In this document: piece after piece, positions 1 through 14,400 of the stretch
Layout of the letters: the number at the start of each line of letters is the position of its first letter
Numbering within the stretch: position 1 is the first letter of the stretch
DNA from: Nautilus pompilius
Lineage: Eukaryota > Mollusca > Cephalopoda > Nautilida > Nautilidae
DNA length: 64,000 bases
Assembly: GCA_018389105.1 (NCBI GenBank)
Contig: JACATO010000975.1
Span: forward strand, 124,001 to 188,000
Reading direction: 5' to 3'
Made by a program: the position numbers and the translations under genes
Notes under the pieces: model-generated
Seen by the model: the letters and a program-made list of their open reading frames with translations, nothing else
Databases searched by the model: none
What the model was told of the DNA's origin: nothing

Positions 1-56
1 ATAATGTACACCACTGTTAGTCTGGATTAGAAATTTGACCTTGGGAAATTCTGTAT

Positions 57-2117
57 ATGCAAACCAGTGAAGAACCTCCATATTCAAGAGTCAGTTCATT
101 AGTGTTAGAAAATCTGCTCATTGGTGAGAACAAAAAACAAAATGTATTGTCTGAGAATGTACAAGGATCCCTGTCTGAGAGAGACTTCTGTGAAGATCAC
201 AAAATTGGAAATATTTCTGAAAGCTTATGTGCTTGGGATGTTAGATACTTCATGGATTGCCTAAAAGGTACAAAAACATTTGCCGATTTAGAAACTAGAA
301 CTTAATGAAAAATCAATCGAAGACAGCATTTTGAGAAAAGGTTGATATATTCTAAAAAAAAAAAAAAAATGTTCAAAGATTTTAGTTTTGTTTTGTTTTT
401 TGTTGCAGACATTACAATGTCAGGGTTGATAAGAAAATATTGGGTACAGGAAAACAGATTCCATTTAAAAAAAAAAAAAAATCGTAAACCTGTTACCATG
501 TGAATTGTGATCATCTTCCAATCATTGAAATATTTAATGGATGACAAGGAGTTCCTTTATCTGGAAATTGTGAAGTTGGCCTTTTTGCAGAAGTTAATCT
601 TGTAAGAAATGAAGAAAGCTTTGTTTCTGTGTTTCTGCTGGTGACAAAAAGCTTGAGCAGGATTTCTAGAACTTTAATTCTGTTGCAAACTATATTATTA
701 AAACAACTCAGAATGAATTGATATAATATATATGAGATGTGATGCTCAACAGTAAAATTAGCAGGGTTAAAATCCAAATGTATGCAATCATGTTTGATGA
801 AACTGGATATTTCATAAACTAGCCAATTCAGCCTTTGTCTTCAATATTTTATGATAATGCAATGCATCAGGATTTTATTGGATTTTTAGATGAATACACT
901 AGAGTTGTGCTAATCATACTTAAAATCTAAATTTTCAAGATGTATTGAACTACAGTTAGTGAGAAATGCTATAGAAATTGCTGAGACAACAAAACGTGCA
1001 ATTTTTCAATTCATCTGCTAAGCATAACTCTACACTGAAAAACCATTTGCATCACCAGCTTATTTTACTTTGTGTAACTCAATGTATTGAAATACATGAC
1101 TAGTTAATATCATTTCAAAATACTTTACTCATAAATTATTCAATGTCTTAAGGAGGTATTGATTTAGAATGGAAGAGCATTTAGTTTGTTATCAGATGTA
1201 ACAAGCTGCGAATTTATTATATCAATACAGCATTTTGTGTGAAGTAATTTCCATAACTTTACTTAAGTAAATATTTACAAAATTAAATGTGTAGTTTTGA
1301 ATCAAGGATGACTTTTGTTAGAAATGTTGAAAATTATTTTAGTGAAATTTTCAAAACAGTTTCTCAAAGATGTACACAGTTAGAAATACAAATTTCTGTG
1401 TCTTCTAGTAATTGATAACAAACCATAATATAAAACATGCCTTCAGAAGCAAATGAGGAATATTACTGAATAATGTTATGCTCCTCCTCTTGACAATATA
1501 CTAAATGACCTGAATGTATACTTTTCAAACTGCCTGCAAACTACTACAAAATATTCTACTAAAAGAAGTCATAAAAGAAATTGAAATTATATATACTAAA
1601 GTTTTACCATGTGGTTATATGACAGACATAGTAGAAATGAAGTTACTGGTGGAGTGAAAAAACTTATGAAGAAACTATTTCAAATAATGCAGCTGACTCC
1701 ATTGCATCTTTGTGATGAAACCAATTTTCCAAATATAAGCACAATTTAAAGATATTTGATACCCTTCCTTCTGGAACAGCAAGTACAGAAAGAAGTTTTT
1801 AAACACTTCAAAAGTTGAAAACTTGGGTAAAATAAACATGAAGAATGAATAATTAAATGGCCTAGCTTTATTATATGTACATACAAACATTAACATGCCA
1901 ACAAAAGGAATAATTGACTGATATGCTAAAATCAAGTTGAGAAACATTCTTTTTATTCTGTAGAGAAATTATTTTATAGACATTATTATTATGTTAAATA
2001 AAAAGCAATAATCTTTTGTGAAAAGTTTATATTGTTGTGTATTTTTGTAAACTAATTAATGGGCCCTTGGAATAAAGTGATTTCTCTAAAAATATGTCTT
2101 AGATCCACCTATGGCTG
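57..2117 (+). pseudogene. hAT-family transposase relic (ZMYM1/p52rIPK-like)
   Basis: A broken transposase copy read on the + strand in short frames interrupted by many stops. The first 82 codons (57-305) are open but not recognisable by themselves. The firmest evidence is near 1800-1960, where the segment LNGLALLYVHTNIN is followed by a stop in place of an expected basic residue and then YAKIKLRNI. This resembles the hAT C-terminal dimerisation region seen in zinc-finger MYM and p52rIPK-like proteins. The right end may be near 2117, where the sequence GATCCACCTATGGCTG resembles the reverse of hAT-type termini. The left end is not seen and may lie outside the window. No function is expected. 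Confidence 0.5.
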
Positions 2118-5100
2118 ATTATTATATATTTTTTTTAATATGAATCTTGTCAGTTTTTATTATCAGACAAAGAACTAAAAAAAAAAAAAATGTTATATGC
2201 TGCCATGTTTAATTGCAGGGTAAGAAGTACAACTTTTCTACTTTTCTCTGGAAACAAAAATTTTAAACACCATTGCCTTAACATGTTTTACTGATGTTAT
2301 CTAGCTCAGTTAAGTGTGTCAATTTTTCTTACCTTTTCTAAGCAGTAGTATCTTTTAGCAGTAGAAGTTGAGATGCCATCTGTAAAGGAATTATTTTCAG
2401 GACTTAATAATTGGCTTCCTGTCAATAAAGGGTTTCTGTAATATCATGGCTAAAGCAGTTGCCTTCATTCTGTAAATGTTTCTATATATACACCATCCTG
2501 TGTAAATCCAATTTTTAAAATAATCTTTCATTGGGGACTAACCAGCTTCGCAAATGGCAATCTTTTCATATGGAATTTCATTTTTAGATGCCATTTCTAT
2601 CTGCCAAACAGGACATTAGCACTAATCAAGAATGGGGTCTATTTAGAATGAGCTAATAATTATTTAAACTAGTAGTAAGAAAGGATATTGGATGGGCATG
2701 ATAACATCATGCTTTGGTCTATATTTAATATCCATAAAATAACTTGTTGGGTCTATAAGTGTCCAAAAAACATTAGGTAATAACAGTGTTGCAAGTAATC
2801 ATTTATACATATATGTATTTTTTTGTTTATTGGATTTTTATTATTTTTTTGTTGCTAAGATAATGCATTTGCATGAACGTAATTTTTTGTATGGTAGATT
2901 AATTTTGAATACCAGTGTGCATGTCAAGCAAATTCGCTGGGCTGTTTCTATTCAGAATATGCTTAGATTGATATATATATTTCTTTTTTTTTTTTTTTAA
3001 ACTTTTGTAAAACTATAAAATTTGTGGGTAAAATACATGATTCTTCCAGGCTCCAGAGTCAGTGGAAACCAGCTGGGTTTTGTTTTGTAACTAGATACCA
3101 TTCTGTGCAAGGCCATATGGTTGGTCTGGTGCCTTACTCTATATACTGCAACATAGAGAAAGAGGTGATGTTAGAAATAACTACATTTTCACACTTTTTA
3201 CTCTTATCAGGGGTTCGACCCTGTAAGCTGCAGCAGTCATAGTTCCTGACACCCGCCATGTGCAATTCTTTTGAAAAACAGGTGGACTTGCGTACTCTGC
3301 ATAGCCATCTGACTCCTCCAAATGATGCTTCCCTTGCGGGCAAACTCAAATAATAGTGAGGGGATACCGCATATACTTATGTGCACTGCAGCTTAAGGGT
3401 TAAAAAACTAATTACTTTTAATATCTAGTAATTGCAAATTTCTTGTCAGCTAAAAGCATTACAGTTTATGATAAATGATTGTGATGAAAAGTAAGTAAAT
3501 GACTGACATTAACACATTTTGTATTCTCTTAGTAAACTTAATCTTTCTATTGGGCAGACAGTCAAGTGAAGCCAAATCTTTTTGAATTACTAGGTATCTC
3601 ATTCAGTTGTATCAAAATGGTTTTGTCTGCTTCATGAAGATGTACAAAAAAGCATCTTATACACACACACTAAAAAAAAAAAAAAAAGTTTTAAATTATT
3701 TTGTAATTGAAAATAAAAGGAAGTCTGAAAGCTGATAACATGAAAATGTTCTATATGAGAGAAGCTAAAAATGATAGAAGCTGGATGCACTTTCAATACT
3801 TGATGTTAGATTGTGTAAAATAGGGAATTAAGTTATCTTTTGTCATACAATTGCTAGAATAATGGTTGTCAGAGCTTCAAAGGAAAAAAAAATAACTGCA
3901 TTAGCTTGTTTTCTGCACTACACAGAAAAATATTTGTCAATTAATAATTTAACTAGAAAACTTAAATGCAGCCAGTAATAATTTTTTTCATATATATAAA
4001 TATTAAATTACACTATAATTGATATAATATATTTATCTGAATAATAACCTAGGAAATTAAGCAGATAAGATTGCCAAAACATTGTGTGGCATTATTTGTT
4101 TAAAGCAAAAAGAAATGTAACTGTACTTGAACAACATAAAACTCCAAACTTTTGCCTTTTTTTTTCCACAACAAATGTTTAGAAAAAAAATAATACAATG
4201 TTTTTTATCATTTGAAAGTTATAATTGCTTATTTTTCATTATCTAATGCTTAAGAGTTTCCATTATTAGAGAAAAACACTAATTAGCAGAAAAAGAAATG
4301 GAGGAGACTGTCAGGGGTTTTCTCACTTAGTGATGCTAAAAAATGAAACTGTTGACAAGATGAGAAAATCCTTTATTTCACATTACATGTGACTTTAGTA
4401 CTTGGTTTGGTTCTGCACTTTATACATGACATTTACTATCCCCATTCCTTTAATAACTGACAATTATAAGCTTTTTGATAATTTTGGAGCAAACAACTTG
4501 TTGCAGTAAGGTAATTTACCAACAATTATGGCACCATGTTTGATACTTCACGCCCAGTTTTCAAAAACAATCTCGTTTATCAGATAAGTTTTGGAAAAAG
4601 CCTGACCATGAATTTTGAAAATCTAATAGGCTCTTGTATATGTAATCTGTTTACTACTGAATGAATTTTGTGAATTTGCCTTCAAACCACCAAAACTTTA
4701 ACTCTACCTATAAAATGATGGTTCCTGCAATGCTTAGCACTTTCTGATTAATGTCGATGTCTGTACCTCAAATCACAGAAACCTTTGTCACTACAGCACT
4801 TAGCCATGGCCAGAAGTTTTGAATCAACCTAGAACTTTCTAATTTTTCTTGATGCAGTCAAATCAAACCCGCTGAATTTGCATAAGCATTTTGTGAACAC
4901 ATGAAAGAGCATACTGCTTTGTAGTTTTTCATGTACCTAATTGAAATATGTGATAATTTAAAATCTAACATGCAAATTAATAATTTCCAAAATGGTCTTA
5001 TAAATCAGGACAAGTGTAACTTAATTAGAAATTTTCTAGAGCAGACATTTAGAAGTGGTCATGAGTACAGCATCAAGCTATATGAGTGGGATTTGGAGAT

Positions 5101-5375
5101 AGGTTTAGTTAAACTTTTAAGGTTATGTAAAAGTTATGGCCATGGCTGTATATTTCCAAATGGGTAGTAACGGATGCCAGGTAGAATGGAGTTCTTATAA
5201 CAGTCTTTTACTCTGGACACTGATCCATCATCTTGTCCAGGTTCTAGCCTTTTTTCTTTTTTTTTTTTGTTGTTGTTGTTGTGTTAGTCATTTTGTTTTT
5301 AAAGATTCTACTTTAAGGTTATTATTTTTATTTCTGCACATTCTGTTTATCTTTTTTTTTTTTTATTATCTACAG
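2118..5375. other. AT-rich stretch without a recognised gene, left of STIM exon E1
   Basis: This is either intron or 5' flank of STIM. It holds poly(A)/poly(T) runs (about 2174-2190, 2985-2999, 3672-3688) and a GC-richer patch at about 3030-3400 that could be an old repeat. I searched for an exon with a start codon, a hydrophobic signal peptide and a donor leaving one base of a split codon, as E1 requires, and found no convincing candidate. The STIM start exon is therefore probably left of the window. Confidence 0.4.
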
Positions 5376-5488
5376 ATAATACTGGTAACTGTGCCAACAA
5401 TCAGAAAGATTGGGAAGCAATACAAGCTTTGCACCATCTTATAGATGATGACAGAAATGGGAATGTTGACCAGTCAGAAAGTGACGAG
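5376..5488 (+). CDS. Stim: STIM exon E1: lumenal EF-hand
   Basis: The acceptor is TATCTACAG and the donor is GAG|GTAGGG. The exon starts with two bases of a split codon and ends on a codon boundary. It encodes NTGNCANNQKDWEAIQALHH, then the loop LIDDDRNGNVDQSESDE. The canonical EF-hand loop is present: Asp at positions 1 and 3, Asn at 5, Gly at 6, Asp at 9, Glu at 12. Position 7 is Asn where human STIM1 has Asp. The Cys in GNCANN aligns with the second lumenal Cys of human STIM1 (C56). This is the part that senses ER calcium. The upstream partner exon with the signal peptide is not found. Confidence 0.93.
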
Positions 5489-8400
5489 GTAGGGGACAGT
5501 TACCGGATGAAGACAAAATAAACCATAGTAGCCCTTACTCCATTTTGTTTTTGTTCTGTTTCAGCTTTTCTCGTTACCCATTATTACTGCTGTTATTTTA
5601 TGTAACTCTTTCAGCCGCATGCTTCTGACAAAACCTGATCATTACAGCTCCATCATGTCAAGGTTATTATTTTTTTTTGGAAAAAATACATGTAGTCAAC
5701 AGATTTTATTAAATCAGAAACTAATACAGTTGTCTGACACATTAGGAAGGCAAGTACTTCACAAAAAAATCAAATGGTAAAACTTGCATTGCAGTGGTCA
5801 ACAGAAAAAAATATTGATAAGTGTATGTTTTGTGTTTTGTTATTTAATTTTAACATTTTAGTATTAACATTCTTTTTAAAGAGATATTTAATTTCTGTTA
5901 CAGAAAAGAAATTAAATTTTGATCTTCTGTAGCTCACATTCTGAAGATGAAACTGAGTACAAAAACCCAACTGACTTCCAACTGTATGAGACTGACTGAT
6001 TAAGAAAACATTGCCTCTGTTGAATATTGCAGAGGCCTTTTGTATTCTTTGATGAATTGTAAACAATACATGTATTAATTTAATTCGGAATCTGTAGACG
6101 TGGGCTTACTTTATTAGCAGCAGAATAACGGTTGCAGTAAATTAAAAAAAAAAAAACCCTAGTATAACACTAGCCGGCACTTCACTTATTATTTATATAT
6201 CTCTTTTGTGTCATTTTGTTTGTTTTTATCTACTGCTATTGTTTATAGTCGTGACACGTATGGAAATAAAGAGTACACCTTAATTTTAATGAAGCCTGTG
6301 CCCATTTTTCAGCCATGCAATACTAAAAAAGAAACTTCACAGTTGAGTAGATAGCAGTTCAGCAGCATAGCCTTCTTTGCTGGTGTGTCTTCACTAATGG
6401 ATGCAAGAATCGGATCTGCCAAAAAGCTTATTTTAAATAAATTCTTTCTAAATAGTTCGCAGGCAGGCAAAAAAAAAAAAAAAGTGAAATAAATGATTTT
6501 ATGAAAACACTTGCCACAAAATGTATTTTATTTTTCCCATGGACCTTGGGAAGAAGGAAAAGTTTAGATAATATCGTAATAGAAAGACGATCTGACAAAA
6601 TAAAAAAATTGGAGAATGGTTTTAATACTGAGTAGACTGCCAAGCAATGTGGCTCAGTGGTGAGTGTGTTGGCTTCAGGACCTAAGGGTCCTGGGTTCAA
6701 TTCCCTGCTGCTGGCACATTGTTGTGACCCTTGAGGGAGGTACTTTACTGGCATTGCTCCAGTTGCTGCTGGGGAGTGGCCCATGTAGGCACTCAAACAG
6801 AGGAACCAAGGTCGGGGGATGCTCTATAGCCATGACAGAGGCAAGTCTCCTATGACAAAGAAAAGTCAGAAGAATAAGCCACAGATAAAGATGGATGCAC
6901 TGGGCCAGAGTGTGCATAATGACGGTGCAACGCATCCCACTCTTATGAAATGAGTGATTGGGAAAAAAAATACTGAGTAGACCACTGTTGGCCCAAATGA
7001 CATGGTTTTCTAGTGATGCTACAAAATATGCTTTGTAAACAACTGCAAGCACTGTGCAGAGTTGGTATAGAGAAATGTGTAGTTGTAGATGGTTTATTAT
7101 GTGTCGTCCCATCACATTCAAAGATACTTGGGACTGTGATCAAGAGCTAGGACTGGCTATGGGCTAGGAAGGATGTGTGAAGTGGTATTTGCTAAGTGTT
7201 GTCTGGAATCAACCTATCCCCATCTGGATATGGCATAAACTGGTCTGCCACAATGGCTGGATTACATGGTATCACTTGACCCAGTGATGGGATGAGGCAA
7301 TCACAACCATGCCAATTAAGTGTGCTTAAGATCTCAGTACCACCTCTAGCAGCCTGGACTGTTTGAATGGAGGGGGGGGGTTAGGGATTTGAGATTTCTG
7401 CTACACCTACTTCCTTCCATTTGTTGGAGTTAGAGTAAAACATATTTATTTAATTGTACCACATAACCACTGTTTTATTTTCTTCTTTTCTAATTCTCTA
7501 CTTGTGATGTTCCACGCATCATGTATGTGCTTTGCTTTGTAATGCATGGGTGATCAGTTATAAGTAGTTTTTGGCATACTGTGTGCAAACAGGTGTTTTT
7601 TTTTTTCATTACTGAACTCTGATTTAGGCCACAGTGCCATGGCTGTGATTTGCCACATTATTTTTCATTTGTCTGTAAGCTTAATCTGATCTTTTATAAC
7701 CTGTTTGCAACCAGGCTCCATCTTTTTGAGATTATAGTTTTCTGCAAATGTTGACAATGCATGAATATTTGGGATCTGTGGGTCAGTGTACGCATAGCAG
7801 CAAAGAATTAGCTGGTTGTACCACCACCACCTTTGTGAAATCACTGATACCTTTCTGCTTTTCCATGACCGTTGATATATAGGGGCATGGTGGATCATAT
7901 GGCATGCCACATGACCAGTTTTATTTTAATTCTCTAATTTTTTTGTCATTGTTTATAGGAGAAAAAAAAATATCTAAAATGTGCATTGACTGGTAAGTAA
8001 AATTGGATTGAACCAAGATGTGGCCAGACGGTGTAACAACTTTACTATACTGTTTTTTAAGTCAAAATTTTATTTCATATTTTACATTTTTTAAAAAAAA
8101 TGTATTTATTTTTCATTTTATTACCCCAGTAAAACATTTTGCATGCCCTTAGTAAAATCCTGAAATATTTTCTGCTTTTAGATTAATATTGATGATATTT
8201 ATCAGCATTAAAATGTCATTTTATCGGTACCAGTCATAATAGTGTATAAAAATATGCCAAGATTTGTTAGCTGTTTTTGTCCATTCCATTTTCTTTCTTT
8301 GTTTTCGTATTTCTTGTTTCAGCCAGGTAACTTTTTTCTTTTCTTTCTTCAAATACATTTGCTGAAATATTTTTGATTTTGGTTGTTGTTTACATTTGTA

Positions 8401-11400
8401 AGCACACTAAATGTTTACCTACCACAAATGAAAAGCGTAATGCAGTGGCTCGTCAAAAATGTAATCACATTAGTTATTGCTGGTTGGTCACAAAACCGAG
8501 TCGGGCTTCCACAGCCACTGCTTCAATGCCTTTTGTTGTTGGCAGATGAGGGGTTTAATTCCAGGCAAAGGTGGTCCTTGCATGCTACTTTCATTAGCTT
8601 CTGATATAACGAGATGGGTGAGTGTTTTATGATCCTGACTACAGTGACAAAAGATGATTGGTAAAGTCTACATAGGAGTCAATCATTTAAACCACTATAG
8701 TGGAAAGATTTGAGAGATATGTACAAAAATGTATGTTGCAATTGCTGCTTCAAAGTGTGGAGTTTTCTGATAAGTTAAAAAGTATATTTTATCTTTAATC
8801 TATATATTATGTATTGAAGCAAGGAAAAAAAATATTATCAAAGGTTCTTTTTCTACATCAAATTTAGTTTAAGACCAAATAAGGGTACTGGTATTTCTGC
8901 TGCTTCTATACTGATTCTGCACCCTACCTTTCAGCTTGGCATGTTGGTGCTTTATCAGAATTCTGTCTATTTCTATGAATCAGGACACGGCCACAGGTTT
9001 CAAACTTTCACCCTTCTGTGAAGCTGTAGTCCTCCTTGTGAATGGATATGTTTGTGTTTTTTTTAAAAAAATGTATTATTATTTTATAGAGAACTTAGGA
9101 GACAAAAGTTCTTATCATAATTTGCTATTGAAGATTTAAAAAAAGTAGTTATCTCTGTTGTAACTTCTGTCTTAAAACTATAGTGTTTTAAATACCTGAC
9201 TTCTGTGTAGATTGTTCCTCATCTTTTTAACTGTAGTCAGGCAGGGCCTGTGTGAGTTGTTAGGCTGCTATAGGCAAGTTACTTCATGATACCTTCCTTC
9301 AGCCTCTATGCAGGTGTTTGTTCATTTCCATCATTACTGCATTGAAGTGCACTTGGCTCTGGTAATAGTTTCTTTTTAAAAAGAAAAGGAGTCTGCCTGT
9401 CCAAACTTTAGCTTTTGATATTCAGCAGCTAATAACGGCTTCGGTCCCATCATTATTAATATCAATCAGTATCACTCAACTAAATTGAGCTGGAACCTTT
9501 ACACAAAACTTAATTCATGCATGTGCCCTGAAATAAAATTTACAAAATCTTGCCACAGGGAAGAACGTAGACAGTTCTGAATTCTGAAAGAGAAATATTC
9601 TTCATTTAGTGAACTAAAGGGACCATCAACTAAAGCTGGAAATGACTCCTGGTGTAGGAGTCTTTGATCTGTAGCCAGATTTCCCTGACTAAATCCAGGC
9701 GAGACTTGTTGTCAAAACCTTTGTGGTGATTGTCTATTGGTTACAACTCAGGCATTGTTGGCTAACTGTTTCTTCAAACAGCAACATTTTTCATCCTGGG
9801 TTGGCTAGATGCTGTTGCACAATCCACGGAATTGCGTTTAATCATCATTTACAATTAACTTTACCTCCCTAGAATTTGTCACCCCAAAGCATGGTACATA
9901 AATTGCCTATACAGTGTGCCATCTCTGGTGGTTTGTTGCATGAAAGTTAGCACATTGTGGCTTGTGATAAAGTGCTCATTGCTGATTTGCAGCAGGAGCT
10001 ACATATTTACATCAGTCACAGTAGATAAATGAAGATACTGTGGTTGATTATGTTCATCAATACCACAAAGAACGCAAATGTCATATGCAACGAAATATGG
10101 ATTAATATTTTTTCAAAACCAGTAAACATTAAATTAAAATATGAATATATTTTTTCCTTGTGCTCTGAATGTGATAGGATTTCAGAATGTATCTACTTAA
10201 GATGACTGCATCATTATTAGGCTAATTAGCTGGACATCAATTAATTACTTCCAATGATTTAAGATTAGCTGAAATCTGGATTTGTATAGTTATAGGGAAA
10301 ACTAGTTTTTAATTTTTAGGAAATCAGATACAAGTATTCTTTAAACCATCAAATGTTTTATTTTGTGCCCTCACCACATACCCATGTCTTCTGCATCACT
10401 TCTAAATCATGTGTTCTGCTAAGTTGCTTAGGTTTGATCAAGAAAGATCTTGCACTATTTTGCTTTTTTCCTTATGCTATAATGTAGCATGTGTGTGTGT
10501 TATTAAAACATCATTCTGTAATCTCAGCCTTGCTGATGGATACATGCCATATCTTGCCACATCTGCTGTAGAATATTTTAAAGGTATTTATTTGTCTGCA
10601 GCAACTGATGTCTGTTTCATGTTGCCTCTCAGGTTAGAAGTGGAATTAGTTTAATGAATGTTAATTCAAATGTAGTTTGTGATACCTACACAATAGTTAA
10701 TGGTCCATGCAATTTTTTCTTTCTTTCTTTGCATGCATGCATGCACTTATATACCCATGTGAAGAGACGGTCTTTATCCTCTGAACCTCCTTTAACTTTT
10801 TATGTACCTTTTCAACTAAAAGTTTAACATGGTTTGTCATCCTTAGCTATCATGGTATCTGTTAATTAGAAATTAATTCACTGTGATTGAATGTGCATTA
10901 AAGTATTAATTAAGTTTGCCATGGCTATTTGCTTGTATATTTGGATGCCAGGTTAGCATAGCATGCTTAATGATTGTTTTGGCTATTTTGTGTGTTTTCT
11001 CCTGCTACAAATCCAGAGAGTTCTAATCTCTTTCTTTGCTGAAGTTTTTTTTTTTTTTTGGAAGTGTATGCAATTGTGTGGTGTGGTGGTGTGAATGCTT
11101 GTGTATGCGTGGTTATCTCTGTAGAGAAGGGCGTGGGTATTGAGGTCGAAACCTCAGTGGAACGAACGAAAGTTCCCGGTAGTAGGCCAAAATCCGAAAA
11201 ACTCCTTTGTGGGATGGAGGACAGTCTGTAACCCTTGTGAAGGCCTTGGGCCAACACTATTGAAACTTGGGTGTCAATGCCTGTTCCAAGAGCCGAAATC
11301 CCTGACTCTCGTAAGGTGGGGCGATACCCTAGGCAGGAAAACTTCTGCCGAGTGATCGCTTTCCCAGCCGAAACCCTCAGGGAGGAAGCCTCGGTGTGTT

Positions 11401-14400
11401 CAGTCCACAATATGGTCTTGAACAAACGCCTAACATTCCCTCGCCAGAAAGTGGGCAAAGGGCAAAAAGCGTCCCCTGCCCCGACTCTTTCGAGCGGAGG
11501 TCTTTCCACCAGTGTGGACCAAACACAGAGTGCTGGACTCTGCTCTCCAGGGCCAGAAACCAAAGTGACCACGCCCAAAAAGGGCATGGCACTCATCTGG
11601 TACCACAAATGAAGAGCGAAGGAGCCAAGTTCATATTTGTGATAGGGTTTGAGCATAATAAGAACCATCACTATAGCCTACTCATGCACAACCACTTGGT
11701 GGATTTGTCTGGTCTTCTCCTGTTAACCTCATTTCATGGAATATGTAAAATGCACATCTGTCCTCAATCATGTTTCCTAAATGGTAAGTAGCCAAGAGGA
11801 AGTCTTTTTTAAAAATTTCTTTTTCCTGTAAGTATTTGGTATTCCAAGTTGGGTTGTACTGGTATAACTTGGAATGTTTCTTAGTTTAAATTAGTTATTT
11901 AGGCCAAAGGATGTTTTATTGTTTCTCAGAAATGGGTGTGGCACAATGTTACTCAAGTGTCTGTCTTGTTTTCATGTCCTTAGAGATAAATAAAAATTTG
12001 CACTTCTTTTATATGTGCAGGGGTAGAAACAATGATTAAAACCAATTTTAGGTTTTTAACTTAAACAGCATATGTCACATAATGGTAACTTATACCCAAA
12101 ATATTTTTAACCTTAGTTTTCCATATTTCCTTAAGAAATGTATATATTTCACTAAACACCTTAAAACTGCTTGCAGAATTACTTAGCATATCCGATGACA
12201 TTGAAATATTGCAGAGTATAAACTGTTAGTAAACCATTGGTGCTATATCTGTTAAATTACAAAATACCATGTGAGTATTTTCAGATGTTAACATGCTTGA
12301 TCTTTATATGCCATAATGAAATTACCTTTATCATGCTGCTTATTTAGTAAAAAAAAATTGTCTTTAAATTATAAAAAACACGAGAAAAAATATTGTCAGA
12401 AATATGGATTAACCATTAAACCATTAAACATAAGGGATATCAAAAGAGAAAAAATAGCAAAACAATAAAAAAATTCTTGTTAGGGGGGGGGGCAATTACC
12501 AATTTATGAAATAACATAGGCTTTACTTTGAAATTTAGTTACTCAAATTTAAATAAAAGGTTGTTTTATACTTACCTTTTGCATATACTTCCTTGCCATA
12601 TTAGCTTGACAACCTCACATAAATGAATACATTTGAAATTTACATATTTCAGATGCCATTATGCATATGTTGAACATCTACAAGGGAAGAAAAGTATTTT
12701 ATATCATCATCAAGCTAAAGAAAAGGAGATCCCATAATATATTTTCATTTACCAAAGGCAATGATATAAGCCATTCAGATTCGACAAAGATCTTAATATT
12801 TATCATAGATCTGTGGTCAATATTATTGCAAAGTTCATCAAGGTGAATGTCATTACTACAGCAAACAACCTGGAAGGCTGTCAAGGTTAACACCATGACA
12901 TGAATGTCCCATTATGTGCCATATCTGCCTGCACTTGCCATTAAAAATTTCTTTGCTGATGTCACTCATTCAACAGAAATTAGCTATAGAATGGTCTGAC
13001 TTCATTTCCACCATCTTATCTACTGAGGGTTTGAAGCTCATAAATCTCTTTTGTCGAATAAGAAAAATGCTTCAAAAGATCTAATCAGTAAACATGTCTA
13101 GCAAAATCCTAAAGTACTGATGATATTACTTTTCTCTGAGACCAGGCTTTAAGAATGCACATGAGTTCTGGGTTTGAAGATCTGAGAAAGACCTTCAACC
13201 CCAGTTCTTCAGCTTAAGATCAAGTATGAAGGTAGAGATTCTAGGTCACCATCTGGCATAGAGAAAGGGCTGAACATCTCTTTTTTTCAAATTTTCCATT
13301 ACATACTGACCTAGTATCATTTAGATTTTAGTATAGTAATTACATGAAAATGCTTGACTGTATAAATAATAGGCACAAATGCATTTTTTAATTTGTTTAT
13401 AGAATCAAATTTTCACATTTAAGTAAAGAAAATGATTAGCAGTTTTTGTAAAAACTTTATTTGACTTGTACTGTTATAATAGTTTAGCCTGTTGATATTA
13501 CTGGAAGGTAAATGTAAAAGTTTTGATTTGTATTATGAAGGCATTAAATCTAATGGCATGCATTCTTTACAGCCATAAGTGAAAAACATTAAATATTGTT
13601 CTTCATTAACATGTGGTGCTGAGAAATTCAGGATGCTATTTATTCAATGATTTACAAAAATAAAACAAACAAAACATTGTTTTAAAATTTCTCAAGCATT
13701 ATAAAAAAAACAGCCTATACTTTTAGTTTATGCTGGTATTTTGAACAATGGAAGCACAAGTGCTTTAAAAATATATATTACATAGAAAAATCAGGAAAGG
13801 AAAATTGTTTTTAAGTTATATAAATCCCCTTTTTTCACTTAAAAATTATATGCCTAGTTTTTAAATATTTGTGTTTTTATGCTTCTGCTACCTGGTTAGG
13901 TAAAGAATTTCAGGTAGATAATACACCATTACCATAAAAACATTCTTAATGTATGATTTAGAATGGTTTATTTATTTTATTTCCTATAATATACTTTCTG
14001 ATACTAGTAGCATTCCTTATACAACCAATAAACAATCTTCAGTTGTTACTGTGAAAATGTTTGTAGGCCAGATTAGGAGCTAATTTTTTGGGGTTGCTTA
14101 ATAAAGGTGATTGATGCGACTACTAATCCTCCAGGTAATCAATCTCTATCATAATTTCATCAGTGACCTACATATGTGCAAGAGGACTTCTGATTTGCAC
14201 TCCAAACAGCCAGGAAAAATAAACTCTTTAGCTGTGGAAGTCTATAGAAACAATAATGTGATGCTAAAGATTTCTGAATTTGAAAGTTAGAAGTTGAATT
14301 TTTAAGAAAAAAATTTGACAAATGGAATTTTATAAACAATAGGCATCTCTGAAAATCTTATTTTTATATATTCATTAATTGATGTGGTAAACAGCATCAT

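Noticed and set aside
3200..3250. Box-B-like GGGGTTCGACCCTG
   Set aside because: No box A at a suitable distance and no tRNA fold; treated as chance or as part of an unrecognised old repeat.
6638..6730. tRNA-like sequence with box A and box B
   Set aside because: It is the head of a SINE with an A-tail and 14-bp duplications, and no convincing cloverleaf with paired acceptor ends can be drawn, so it is not a tRNA gene.
10967..11671. 234-codon open frame on the minus strand
   Set aside because: It runs through the A-tail of a GC-rich retroposon, shows no known domain, and is long mainly because the block is GC-rich and poor in stop codons.
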